DNA of 64,000 nucleotides from Candidatus Palauibacter soopunensis (lineage in GTDB: Bacteria; Gemmatimonadota; Gemmatimonadetes; Palauibacterales; Palauibacteraceae): contig NZ_CANPVT010000052.1 of the NCBI RefSeq assembly GCF_947581735.1, positions 124,001 to 188,000 of the forward strand. The letters run 5' to 3'. The notes beneath the pieces are model-generated. The model was not told the DNA's origin and did not search any database. It saw nothing but the letters and a program-made list of their open reading frames with translations. Below, in pieces: positions 9,411-17,665 of the stretch (positions are counted from its first letter, which is position 1; every line of letters starts with the position of its first letter). A program made the position numbers and the translations under genes.

Positions 9411-10054
9411 GCATCGCTCCCGGTACGCCGACCCGCCTCGGACATCAGGTAGCTCAAGCCTTCCAGTTCGAGCACGATGTCCACGGTCCGGATCGGCACG
9501 CCGTTCACCTCGGAAAGTTCGATCGGCGCGAAGTTGAGGATCGCGCCCACGCCCGCACGCTCGAGTTCCGCGGCGATCTCGGCGGCCACCTCCGTGGGGG
9601 TCGCGACGACCCCGATCTCCGCCCTGCACTCCGCGATGACCGGCCCGAGGTCCGTCATCGGACGAATCCTGAGCCCGTAGGCCAATGTGCCGATCTTCGT
9701 CTCGTCGACGTCAAAGGCCGCGACGACGTCGAATCCGCGCGCCGCAAGCCCGCCATACCCCAGGAGAGCGGACCCGATCTTGCCGACACCCACCAACGCG
9801 AGCCTCCAACTGCGCGAAAGCCCGAGGATCTCCTCGAGCGCCCGCACGAGCCCGTCGACCGAGTATCCGCGCCCACGTTTCCCGAACGAGCCGAAGTGGC
9901 TCAGATCTTTCCGGACCTGGGCCGAGGTGGCCCCCGAGGGTTCGGCAAGCTGCGAACTGGACACGAACTCCGCGCCGGCTCGCTCGAGGTCGCGCAACAT
10001 GCGGAGATACAGGGAGAGGCGCCGGACTGTCGAATCGGAAATTCTGCCGCTCAT
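9407..10054 (-). CDS. rex: redox-sensing transcriptional repressor
   Basis: Rex senses the NADH/NAD+ ratio and releases DNA when NADH binds. The 215-residue product has an N-terminal winged helix with TSAQVRKDLSHFGSFGKRG (residues 43-61) that reads the operator, then a Rossmann domain with VGVGKIGSALLGYGG, and the C-terminal domain-swapped helix. I chose the ATG at 10054: an upstream GTG at 10078 lies inside the operator palindrome and would add an odd 8-residue tail. It is the first gene after a sigma70-like promoter and a perfect Rex box, so autoregulation is likely. It leads the acyl-CoA gene chain. Confidence 0.96.
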   Translation of the reverse strand: MSGRISDSTVRRLSLYLRMLRDLERAGAEFVSSSQLAEPSGATSAQVRKDLSHFGSFGKRGRGYSVDGLVRALEEILGLSRSWRLALVGVGKIGSALLGYGGLAARGFDVVAAFDVDETKIGTLAYGLRIRPMTDLGPVIAECRAEIGVVATPTEVAAEIAAELERAGVGAILNFAPIELSEVNGVPIRTVDIVLELEGLSYLMSEAGRRTGSDA

Positions 10055-10062
10055 GCCCACCC

Positions 10063-10080
10063 TTGTGAAAGGTTTCACAA
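10063..10080. promoter_or_regulatory. Rex operator, perfect inverted repeat
   Basis: TTGTGAAAGGTTTCACAA is a perfect palindrome with 7-bp arms and a 4-bp centre, matching the known consensus TTGTGAA-N4-TTCACAA. It lies 8 bp upstream of the rex ATG and begins 3 bp past a -10 hexamer, so bound Rex would cover the transcription start. It is the only full match I noticed by eye in the window. Confidence 0.93.
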
Positions 10081-10083
10081 ACC

Positions 10084-10112
10084 AAGATAGGGCCGGCCCG
10101 TTGTCAACTCAA
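10084..10112 (-). promoter_or_regulatory. sigma70-like promoter of the rex gene chain
   Basis: On the minus strand, TTGAGT (10107-10112) and TATCTT (10084-10089) are separated by exactly 17 bp. The -35 overlaps the rsmA stop codon. The Rex operator starts 3 bp downstream, so the predicted start site lies within the operator. Placement is by eye, but the spacing and the repressor site agree. Confidence 0.65.
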
Positions 10113-10945
10113 CGCGACGCGCCCCCTTCCCGTCCCGTCCGAAGCGCCGCCGCCAGGCGCACGAAGGTCGGAGGATCCAGCATCTCCGGCCGCACCGCGG
10201 GATCGATCGAGAGTTGCGCCAGTATTGCCTCCACATCTCCCGCGAAACTCAGCTCCGAAGCCGTGCGCAGCGTCTTCTGCAGCTGCTTCCGGCGGCGGTT
10301 GAAGCACGCGCGCGTCAGCGTCCTGAGCGCCGTGCGGTCCACGCCGGCGGCGTCCGGCCGCGGTTCGAGGCGAACGACCGCCGAATCGACCGCGGGGACG
10401 GGGCGGAACGCCTGGCGGCCCACCCGGAAGGCAAGCGAGGCATCGGCAATTGCCTGCACCCCGACGGAGAGCGCGCCGTACGCCTTGATGCCCGGCGGCG
10501 CGACGATGCGCTCCGCCACTTCTCTCTGCACCGTGAGCACGATACGGACAGCGGCCGGATCGAGTTCGAGAAAGGTGAAGACGAGAGGCGACGTGATGTT
10601 GTAGGGGACGTTCGACACTACGCGCACCGCCGTAGCGTCCCCTACGAATCCCGAGAGCCCGATGCGAAGTGCGTCGCCTTCCACCACATCCACGTCCGGC
10701 CGCTCTCCCCAGCGGGCGCGGAGCCCGCGGGCAAGGTTGCGGTCCTTTTCGATGAGGACGAGGCGACGGCATTGGCCGACGAGGTATTGGCTCAGTTCTC
10801 CGTGCCCCGGTCCAACCTCGAGCACGATGTCCGCGGGCCGCGGGTCGAGTTCCCGTACGATCTTGCGCTGGATATTCGGGTCGACCAGGAAGTTCTGGCC
10901 GAGCGCCCGCTTCGGCCGGGAGCGTTCAGCCTTCCCGGCGGTCAC
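10109..10945 (-). CDS. rsmA: 16S rRNA dimethyladenosine transferase
   Basis: RsmA/KsgA dimethylates A1518 and A1519 of 16S rRNA during 30S assembly. The 278-residue protein shows KRALGQNFLVDPNI at the N-terminus, the SAM-binding LEVGPGHGELS, the acidic VEGDALR, and the catalytic NVPYNITSPLVF. The small basic C-terminal domain includes FNRRRKQLQKTL. It starts with GTG in a GTGA overlap with the SpoIIE-type gene. Its end abuts the rex promoter, so it seems to be the last gene of the preceding chain. Confidence 0.96.
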   Translation of the reverse strand: MTAGKAERSRPKRALGQNFLVDPNIQRKIVRELDPRPADIVLEVGPGHGELSQYLVGQCRRLVLIEKDRNLARGLRARWGERPDVDVVEGDALRIGLSGFVGDATAVRVVSNVPYNITSPLVFTFLELDPAAVRIVLTVQREVAERIVAPPGIKAYGALSVGVQAIADASLAFRVGRQAFRPVPAVDSAVVRLEPRPDAAGVDRTALRTLTRACFNRRRKQLQKTLRTASELSFAGDVEAILAQLSIDPAVRPEMLDPPTFVRLAAALRTGREGGASR

Positions 10946-12747
10946 AGGGAAGCCGCGACGGCCGTCCGGTCGTCCAGTCTCATCTCGTCATCGCTGTCCG
11001 CGAAGAGAGCCGCGACGAGCACCTCGGGATCGAAGTCCCCGCGGTCGATACGCCTCCGCACCCGGGCATCCGGTGTTTCGAGAGGATCGCTGAGTTCGGC
11101 CAGGCCATCGGTGAACGCCAACAGCGTTTCCCCGGCGCACGGAACCCGCGTCTGCCGGTACGACCGGACCGCGGCCACGCCGACCGGTGGATCCAGCGCG
11201 GTGAGACGGCGTATTCCGTCGGATCCGACCAGGTACGCATACGGGTGGCCCGCGTTCGCGTAGTGCAGTTCCGCGCGCCCGGGATCGATGACCCCGTAGA
11301 AGAGCGTCATGTACATCTCGGTCGCGTCGAGCGCCGCCCGGAGCTGCCCGTGCATGGCGTCCAGCACGGCCGCGGGTTCGGTCTCCACGCCCGTCGCCAG
11401 GACGACGGCACTCAGCGTGCGGGCCATGATGATTGCGGCGGAGGGACCGTGCGAACTCACGTCGCCGAGCATGACCCCCAGACGGCCGCCGGCGAGCCGG
11501 ACGAGGTAATAGAAGTCGCCGCCGAGAGAGAGCGCCGGATCGCAGCGGGCCGCAATCCGTCCGAGATCGCGAAAATCCTCGGGGGGCGGCAGGAGCTTCA
11601 GTTGCAGGTCCCTGGCGATTTCCAGCTCGGCCAGCACCCGCTCCCGGCGCAACCGTCGTGCGAGGAGCCGCTCCCGTGACTGTTCGCCCTCCGCCACGGC
11701 GCCGATCCAGCCCGCGAGCAGCGTCGCGGCGGCATCGCCGCTGCTCGCCGGCTCGTGGATCAGCCGCAGCCGTCCCGCATCGCCCAGAGGCCACGTCTCC
11801 CGAACCTCCGGCTGGCCGTTCGACTCCCCGTCATTCTCCCAGCTGTCGAACAGCACCTGCAAACCGTCCTCGAACCGCCGGTCGAGCCGGAATCTCAGAC
11901 CGGTGACATCGGCGAAGCGTCTCAGGAGAGGTTCGATCCTCACCAGCGGATCCGGCGCCCCCCGAAACGAGAGCGTGACCCTGTTGCCGGTCTCGTTGAA
12001 CGTCACGTCATCCGCGAGCTGCCTCAGGAGAAAGAGGCCGCGCCCGCGGGGCCGGCCGATGCCTTCCCCCGAGACAGGGTCCGGCACGGCATCGGGATCG
12101 AATCCGCTACCCTCGTCCGAAACCTTCACGCGCAGGCCGTCCGCATCCGCTGTCGCTGAAACCCGCACGACGGCGCCGGGACGGTCCCCGCTCCCGTAGA
12201 GGATCGCGTTGGCCACGGCCTCGCCGAGCGTGACCCGGAGTCTGAACGCCGTCTCCCCGTCCAGGTCGGCGAGGTGACGGCATGCCACGACGACCCTCTC
12301 CACCACGGCGCGCTGGTAGCGCACGCTCGACGGAAAGACGACGCGTATGCGCCCCGACTCATCGACGTCCAGGTTCAGGTCGGGCGCTTCCGCGGGCGAG
12401 GTGTGTTTCTGCCACACGAGCCCGAGTTCGGCCGCGTTGAGAGGATAGAAGAGGTAGTCGGTCCAGTCCTCCGCCAGCGCCGAACCCAGGCGATCGACCC
12501 ATGCACCCTCGATGAGCGCCACGAGAGCCGACGTCGCGCCGAAGCGCCGGTGCAGATAGGCCATCGTCGCGCGCGGCTCGGCGATGTCCACGAGGACGAG
12601 ATCCGTCGGGAGCACCGTCAGGGGGCGCCCGAAGAGGCCTCTCACCTCGGGCGGCGGATCGATCTCGGCGGCGGCGTCCGCCACGGCCTGGAGAATGTCC
12701 GGCCGGCTGGAAAGGACCAGGATGCGGGCCGCGTCGCCGTCGTTCAT
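10942..12747 (-). CDS. RsbW-type kinase fused to SpoIIE/RsbU-type phosphatase
   Basis: A 601-residue signalling protein. Residues 1-115 resemble a receiver domain but lack the paired N-terminal acids (ILVLSSRP), so phosphorylation is doubtful. Residues 140-265 form an anti-sigma-type ATPase: N box LGEAVANAI, G1 VSDEGSGFD, G2 RGRGLFLLRQLAD. A linker and coiled coil (about 355-385) lead to a PP2C-type phosphatase with GGDFYYL (410-412 GDF), MLGDVSSHGPSA, YANAGHPYAYL and FTDGLAEL. Such proteins phosphorylate and dephosphorylate STAS antagonists in partner switching. The STAS gene lies 19 nt upstream, its likely substrate. Which sigma factor or output it controls cannot be seen. Confidence 0.88.
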   Translation of the reverse strand: MNDGDAARILVLSSRPDILQAVADAAAEIDPPPEVRGLFGRPLTVLPTDLVLVDIAEPRATMAYLHRRFGATSALVALIEGAWVDRLGSALAEDWTDYLFYPLNAAELGLVWQKHTSPAEAPDLNLDVDESGRIRVVFPSSVRYQRAVVERVVVACRHLADLDGETAFRLRVTLGEAVANAILYGSGDRPGAVVRVSATADADGLRVKVSDEGSGFDPDAVPDPVSGEGIGRPRGRGLFLLRQLADDVTFNETGNRVTLSFRGAPDPLVRIEPLLRRFADVTGLRFRLDRRFEDGLQVLFDSWENDGESNGQPEVRETWPLGDAGRLRLIHEPASSGDAAATLLAGWIGAVAEGEQSRERLLARRLRRERVLAELEIARDLQLKLLPPPEDFRDLGRIAARCDPALSLGGDFYYLVRLAGGRLGVMLGDVSSHGPSAAIIMARTLSAVVLATGVETEPAAVLDAMHGQLRAALDATEMYMTLFYGVIDPGRAELHYANAGHPYAYLVGSDGIRRLTALDPPVGVAAVRSYRQTRVPCAGETLLAFTDGLAELSDPLETPDARVRRRIDRGDFDPEVLVAALFADSDDEMRLDDRTAVAASL

Positions 12748-12766
12748 GCCGGAGCCGCGGCTCCGG

Positions 12767-13099
12767 TCAGGACTCGCCGAGCGCGGCTGCCCGGGACTCG
12801 GCGATCTCGAACAGCGAGTCGAGTCTGGTCAGGGCGAAGAGCCGCTGAAGATCCTCGTTCAGCCCCGCCAGCGTAAGGCGCCCTCCCGCGTCGCGGATGT
12901 GCTTGGAGAGGCTGACGAGCACCCCCAGGCCGGACGAGTCGATGTAGTCGGCCTCGGTGAAGTCGATCACGAAGTCGGTGTCCCCATCCGCCAGGCGCGC
13001 GAGCACGCGCTCCTTGAATTCGCCGCGGTTGTTGATCGTGAGCTGGCCGTCCACGGCGACGAGGGTGGTGGCTCCCACCGTTTCGATCGAAAACGTCAT
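12767..13099 (-). CDS. STAS-domain anti-sigma factor antagonist (RsbV/SpoIIAA-like)
   Basis: A 110-residue STAS protein: TLVAVDGQLTINNRGEFKE, VIDFTEADYIDSSGLGVLVSL and LTLAGLNEDLQRLFALT. The DSSGLGV motif (S55/S56) is the family's regulatory phosphoserine site. The ATG at 13099 overlaps the pta stop as ATGA; a longer reading would add a basic tail. The next gene encodes a protein with both kinase and phosphatase domains, so the phosphorylation state is probably set by that one partner. No sigma-factor gene is adjacent. Confidence 0.9.
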   Translation of the reverse strand: MTFSIETVGATTLVAVDGQLTINNRGEFKERVLARLADGDTDFVIDFTEADYIDSSGLGVLVSLSKHIRDAGGRLTLAGLNEDLQRLFALTRLDSLFEIAESRAAALGES

Positions 13100-13953
13100 C
13101 CTTCGCTCCCGGGTGACATGAGGGCGGTGATGCAAGCGACATCCACGATATCGGAGACGGACGCGCCGCGGGAGAGGTCGTTCAGCGGTCGCCGCAGCCC
13201 CTGAAGGACAGGGCCCAGCGCGCGTGCTCCGGCGAGTCGCTCGAGCAGTTTGTACGCGATGTTCGCGGCGTCGAGGCCGGGGAAGACGAGCACGTTCGCG
13301 CGGCCGGCGACCGGAGATCCCGGAGCTTTCAGCGCCGCGACGTCCGGTACGAGCGCCGTATCGGCCTGCAGTTCCCCGTCCGCCGCGATTTCAGGCCGAC
13401 CGTGGCTGAAGATGTCCATGGCCTCCCGCACATGTTCGACCGCCGGCCCCGCGGCCGAGCCGAGGGTGGAATACGAGAGAAACGCAACGATCGGTTCTTC
13501 CCCCGTAACGGCTCGGTGCGCGCCGCAGGCCGCCGAAGCGCTCTCCGCCATCTGGGCCGGCGTGGGTGCCGGGACGACCGCGGCGTCCGTGAGCGTGAGC
13601 ACCCGCTCGCCGGGAGCGGGGAAGACCATGTGGAAAGCGGCCGAGACGGTCTCCACGCCGTCGGCCAGGCCGACGACCCGCAGGCCGGCCCGGATGACGT
13701 CCGCCGTCGGGTGCGCGGCCCCCGCCACGACGCCGTCCAGTTCCCCCACCGCGAGGCGTTGTGCGGCGTTCACGAGGCCATCGGCGCCGGCGCGGATCTC
13801 GACGGGGCGTACCCACCCCTCATCCCGCAGCCGGCGAATCGCGAGCGCGGTGCGGGTCTCGTCCGCCTCCGGAAAGCCTATGCGCCGCTCGAGGGCGGCG
13901 GCCCGCGTCCTCAGCCGGTGGATGAAGCCGCGTCGGGTCGGCGGCGACGTCAC
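13096..13953 (-). CDS. pta: phosphate acetyltransferase-family protein, short form
   Basis: Matches phosphate acetyl/butyryltransferase: VGELDGVVAGAAHPTADVIRAGL, VFPGLDAANIAYKLLERLAG, LGPVLQGLRRPLNDLSRG and a final SVSDIVDVACITALM. At 285 residues it is shorter than the usual 320-340. The missing part lies after the first strand (FPEADETRTALAIRRL): only about 10 residues separate VRPVEI from the LVNAAQRLA helix, where typical Pta has about 50. The core binding region appears intact. It starts with GTG overlapping coaD. Acetyl-CoA/acetyl phosphate conversion is probable, but the deletion may alter oligomerisation or substrate; no ackA is present. Confidence 0.82.
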   Translation of the reverse strand: MTSPPTRRGFIHRLRTRAAALERRIGFPEADETRTALAIRRLRDEGWVRPVEIRAGADGLVNAAQRLAVGELDGVVAGAAHPTADVIRAGLRVVGLADGVETVSAAFHMVFPAPGERVLTLTDAAVVPAPTPAQMAESASAACGAHRAVTGEEPIVAFLSYSTLGSAAGPAVEHVREAMDIFSHGRPEIAADGELQADTALVPDVAALKAPGSPVAGRANVLVFPGLDAANIAYKLLERLAGARALGPVLQGLRRPLNDLSRGASVSDIVDVACITALMSPGSEG

Positions 13954-14450
13954 CTATGCTCGCGCCCGAACGCGCGGTCCATGCGGGCCTTCACGGCCGG
14001 GCTCACGAAGTCCGTCACATCGCCGCCCAGACGTCCGACTTCGCGCACGAGCGAGGAACTCAGGAACGTGTGACGCGTGGAGGGCGCCATGAAGAGGACC
14101 TCGACCTCGGGCCAGAGCGAACGGTTCATGAGCGCCATCTGAAACTCGTACTCGAAGTCGCTCACGGCCCGCAGTCCGCGAACGATGATCCGGGCCTCGC
14201 GGGAGCGTGCAAAATCCACGAGCAGGCCGGAGAACGACGTCGCCTCGATCCGGGGTTCGTCGGCAAACACTTCGCGGATCAGATCGACGCGTTCCTCGAT
14301 CTCGAACAGTCCCGACTTTGCCTGGGTGGCCGTCTCCGCCACGGCGACGATCAGCCGGTCCACGACCCCCAGGCTCCTGCGTACGATGTCCTCGTGTCCG
14401 ACCGTCAACGGGTCGAAAGACCCCGGGTACACGGCGACGGCATTGTTCAT
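13950..14450 (-). CDS. coaD: pantetheine-phosphate adenylyltransferase
   Basis: CoaD makes dephospho-CoA from phosphopantetheine and ATP. The 166-residue product has AVYPGSFDPLTVGHEDIVRR with the nucleotidyltransferase histidine, VRGLRAVSDFEYEFQMALMN, and a C-terminal FLSSSLVREVGRLGGDV corresponding to the ISSTxVR motif. Length and motif order are normal. It follows rsmD by 11 nt, the common rsmD-coaD pairing, and overlaps pta by 4 nt. Confidence 0.97.
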   Translation of the reverse strand: MNNAVAVYPGSFDPLTVGHEDIVRRSLGVVDRLIVAVAETATQAKSGLFEIEERVDLIREVFADEPRIEATSFSGLLVDFARSREARIIVRGLRAVSDFEYEFQMALMNRSLWPEVEVLFMAPSTRHTFLSSSLVREVGRLGGDVTDFVSPAVKARMDRAFGREHR

Positions 14451-14461
14451 CGAGTTCCCCG

Positions 14462-15037
14462 TCAGAGTGTTCGGGTTGACGCGTCGGCCGGAGCCCGGAA
14501 CCGGCTGACGCAGGTGTCACCGTATTCCCTCGTCCAGTCGGCCGCCGTCGCCCATTCGGCGTCCGGACGGTGCTCGACCCACAGTTGCGAGGCGAACGGA
14601 CGGGCCCGGAAGCGCTCGACCAGCCGCGCGCCGCCGGCGGACGCGTACGGTGGATCCGCGAAGACCAGATCGAGAGGCGCGCCCGGGCCGGCCACGTCGG
14701 CCGGTTCATCGAGACCGTCGACCCAGGCGATGGCATCGTCCCGCACGACCTGAGATCGGTCCGCGAGATCGAGCATCGCGACATTGCGGCGCAGCAGCGC
14801 CACCGCCCGACGATCCGACTCGACAAAATGGACGTGCGCCGCACCTCGCGACAGCGCTTCGATACCTAGCGCTCCGGAGCCGGCGTAGAGATCGGCGACC
14901 CGGGCGCCGGCGACGTCGCCCGCGAGCGCGGAAAACCAGGACTCCCGCACCCGCTCCGCCGTCGGACGGGTGCGGCGTCCACGGGGGGCGTCGATGAAGC
15001 GGCCGCCCAGGTCTCCCGCGATGATGCGAAGCCTCAA
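14462..15037 (-). CDS. rsmD: 16S rRNA (guanine966-N2) methyltransferase
   Basis: RsmD methylates G966 of 16S rRNA. Motifs are LRIIAGDLGGRFIDAP near the start, RPTAERVRESWFSAL, the SAM motif VADLYAGSGALGIEALSRG and the catalytic FADPPYAS. I chose TTG at 15037, which gives 191 residues, the family length, and places the characteristic LRIIAG strand at the N-terminus. Longer readings run through the upstream zinc-ribbon gene in another frame. Followed by coaD, a conserved pairing. Confidence 0.92.
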   Translation of the reverse strand: MRLRIIAGDLGGRFIDAPRGRRTRPTAERVRESWFSALAGDVAGARVADLYAGSGALGIEALSRGAAHVHFVESDRRAVALLRRNVAMLDLADRSQVVRDDAIAWVDGLDEPADVAGPGAPLDLVFADPPYASAGGARLVERFRARPFASQLWVEHRPDAEWATAADWTREYGDTCVSRFRAPADASTRTL

Positions 15038-15050
15038 ACGACGGGGCGCT

Positions 15051-15788
15051 TCAGGCGAGAGACCCCGGGTAGAGGATGATCCCGCAACCCTCACACACGG
15101 CGAGCTGCCGCCGCGCCCGGATCTCGGCCTGCCGCTGCTTCGGTATCGCCGTATAGCACCGGCCGCACGCCCCATCGACCGTGAGTTCGGCGAGCGCCGC
15201 CTGGCGCCCCCCTCCGCCCGCGGTGCGGTACAGCTGCAGCGCCCGGCGGTCCAGCCGGCTTTCCTGCGTTCTCCGGCTGACACCGCAGTGCTGAAGATCC
15301 CCTTCGAGCGTCGCCCGCAACTCTTCCACGGCCGTGCTCCGTTCCGCCAGTTGCGCGGTGGCCTCTCGCAGCTCCGCTTCTGCCGCGTTCAACGCTCCGC
15401 GCGCGGTCTCCACATCCTGCATCGCGTCGAGCTGATCATCTTCCGCCGCCCGCAGGTTGCGCCGGGCCGTATCCGTTTCACTCCGAACCGCGAGATGCTG
15501 CTGCATGTTCGCGACGGCGACGGAACGCGCCTCCAGGCGCTTGAGCGTCGCTCTGCCCGCTTCCACGGCCCGGTGGAACTGCCGCACGCGCCCTTCCGCT
15601 TCCTCCGCTTCGGCTCGGATCCGCGTGACCTGAGCCTCCAGCGTCTCCACGGTTTCCCGGAGTCCCGCGACCTCGTGGCCGAGACTCTCGAGTTCCTCTT
15701 CTATCTTCAGGATCTTGTGATCGATTTCCTGAAGAGTGAGTAATTCCTCGACGATATCGCTCGCTTGCATACTCTCCCCGGCTGTCAT
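15051..15788 (-). CDS. coiled-coil protein with C-terminal C4 zinc ribbon (DUF164/CdsZ-like)
   Basis: 245 residues. Residues about 10-175 are a long, heavily charged heptad-rich coiled coil (ITDHKIL-like LQEIDHKILKIEEELESL at its start). The C-terminus carries two cysteine pairs, GACGRCYTAIP and VCEGCGIILYP, forming a zinc ribbon. Family members form rod-shaped cytoplasmic proteins often encoded near rRNA modification or primase genes; their role is poorly defined. The start overlaps the dnaG stop as ATGA. Confidence 0.87.
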   Translation of the reverse strand: MTAGESMQASDIVEELLTLQEIDHKILKIEEELESLGHEVAGLRETVETLEAQVTRIRAEAEEAEGRVRQFHRAVEAGRATLKRLEARSVAVANMQQHLAVRSETDTARRNLRAAEDDQLDAMQDVETARGALNAAEAELREATAQLAERSTAVEELRATLEGDLQHCGVSRRTQESRLDRRALQLYRTAGGGGRQAALAELTVDGACGRCYTAIPKQRQAEIRARRQLAVCEGCGIILYPGSLA

Positions 15789-17602
15789 CCTTGCGTGGCC
15801 GTAGTCGGTTTTGGAGGCGTCTCGCCTTCGGCGGCCGGCATGAACGCCCCGGACTCGCCCGCGGCGCGAAGTTCGCGCACGAGTTCCTGTTTCTCACCCA
15901 ACAATCGACGTTGCTGCTCCGGCTCCGCAAGCTCGATCGCGCGGCCGATCTCCTCGATCCGTTCACGATGCCGCCGATAAAGGAGGCGACGCACGACGGC
16001 GTCGAAGACCCGAGCGGCGTCCGGAAGCTCCCGGTCGGACTCTCGCAGAGCCTTCGCCAGTTCCGCGGCGGCAGCGGAGGCGGAAGTCCAGTCCGGAGAA
16101 TCGACCCCCTCGTCCGATGCCGCCGACAGGATCTCGAACAGCTCGCGTGCCCGCGGGTCGGACATGTGATCGGGCGCGAGCCCGACGCGCACGGCCTGCC
16201 GCGTGAGGCTCGGATCACGAACGAGCAGAAGAAGAAAATCGCGCTCCGTCCGCGAGGCCGGGGATGGTCCGCGACGCGGGCGTCCCGGTCCGGCGGCCGG
16301 GGAACGGCGTCGAGGCCGCGAACGTTCGAGGCGAGCGATCTCATCCACGAGCGTCTCGCGCCGTATCCCCAATCCTTCCACCGCCCGGTCCACGTAGATG
16401 TCGCGGAGCGCCGGATCGGAGACCGCCCTGAGGGTGCTGAGCAGACCGTCCACCGCGCGGCGCCGCCCCTCCACGCGGTCCAGGTATCCCTCGCGGCGAA
16501 GGATCTGGAGCTTACGTTCGAGAAGATCCACCGCATCGTCCAGGAGATGCCGGATGGCGGCCGGGCCGTCCCGGCGGATGAGGGAATCGGGATCTTCGCC
16601 GGATGGGAGCGACACGACCATCGGATGGACCCCGGCGGCCAACAGGATGTCGCCGGTCCTGAACGTCGCGCGCAGTCCGGCGAGATCGCTGTCGTAGAGC
16701 AGGTAGGCCTGCTTCGCGTATCGGCCGATGCGGCGCGCCTGGTCCGCCGTGAAGGACGTCCCCAGCCCGGCGACCGCGAAGCCGAGGCCGGCCCGGTGCA
16801 GCGCGATGACGTCGGTGAATCCTTCCGCGATCGCGGCGTGGCCCTCGCGTCGCATGGCGTGCCGGGCCCGGTTGAGTCCGTATAGCTCTTCCCCCTTGTG
16901 GAAGACGGGGGATTCGGGCGAGTTGATGTACTTGGGCGCATCGGAGGTCGCATCGAGGATGCGGCCGCCGAAGCCGACCGGCCTGTCACGCAGGTCATGA
17001 ATCGTGAACATGAGACGCCCGCGAAAGCGGTCGTACGGCTCCTCCGCTCTCTCGCTCGTCGCGAGAAGCCCGAGTTCCAGCAGCATCCGCTCCTCGATCC
17101 CGTGTCGGGCCGCGGCGGAACGGAACGCCCTCCATTCGTCGTCCGCGTAGCCCAGCCCGAAGTCGAGCGCTTCTTCCAGCGAAAGTCCGCGCCCCTGGAG
17201 ATAGTCGCGCGCGCCGACCCCGGCCGGTTCGCGCAGCCGGCCCTGGAACCACTCGGCCGCGAAGGCGAGGACGCCGCGCAGCGGCGCATACGGATCCTCG
17301 CGCCGCTCCTCCCGGTCGGGCACCTCTATCCCGACCCTCGCGCCCACATGGCGCACCGCCTCCGGGAACTCGAACCCGAGGTGTTTCATCATGAAGCCAA
17401 AGACGTCCCCACCCTCCCCGCAAACGAAGCATTTGAAGATCTGGCGCTGCGGGTCGACGGCGAAGTTGGGGCCGTCTCCGCCGTGCAGCGGGCAGGGTCC
17501 GCGGTAGCTCTTCCCCGATCGCCGAAGCTGGACGTACTCCCCCACCACCTCGAGAATGTCCGCCCGTGCGCGGATGTCCTCTACGAGGCCGTCGCTCACC
17601 AC
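15785..17602 (-). CDS. dnaG: DNA primase
   Basis: Synthesises RNA primers at the replication fork. Domains in order: CHC2 zinc finger (CPLHGGDGPNF and FKCFVCGEGGD), the N-terminal RNA polymerase subdomain (RFRGRLMFTIHD, GFGGRILD), Toprim with EGFTDVIALHRAG, YDSDLAGLRA and GEDPDSLI, then a C-terminal helicase-interaction region, giving about 605 residues. Two adjacent GTG codons at 17602 and 17599 (followed by SDGLVEDIRARADIL) fit the family N-terminus and have GGGGTGGG upstream. A GTG at 17665 would add about 21 non-conserved residues. It lies between mutS2 and the zinc-ribbon gene. Confidence 0.95.
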   Translation of the reverse strand: MVSDGLVEDIRARADILEVVGEYVQLRRSGKSYRGPCPLHGGDGPNFAVDPQRQIFKCFVCGEGGDVFGFMMKHLGFEFPEAVRHVGARVGIEVPDREERREDPYAPLRGVLAFAAEWFQGRLREPAGVGARDYLQGRGLSLEEALDFGLGYADDEWRAFRSAAARHGIEERMLLELGLLATSERAEEPYDRFRGRLMFTIHDLRDRPVGFGGRILDATSDAPKYINSPESPVFHKGEELYGLNRARHAMRREGHAAIAEGFTDVIALHRAGLGFAVAGLGTSFTADQARRIGRYAKQAYLLYDSDLAGLRATFRTGDILLAAGVHPMVVSLPSGEDPDSLIRRDGPAAIRHLLDDAVDLLERKLQILRREGYLDRVEGRRRAVDGLLSTLRAVSDPALRDIYVDRAVEGLGIRRETLVDEIARLERSRPRRRSPAAGPGRPRRGPSPASRTERDFLLLLVRDPSLTRQAVRVGLAPDHMSDPRARELFEILSAASDEGVDSPDWTSASAAAAELAKALRESDRELPDAARVFDAVVRRLLYRRHRERIEEIGRAIELAEPEQQRRLLGEKQELVRELRAAGESGAFMPAAEGETPPKPTTATQG

Positions 17603-17665
17603 GATCCCACCCCGAAACCGCGACCCGCCTGCTCCATCATCCCGCGCACCGCGCGCAACTCGCAC

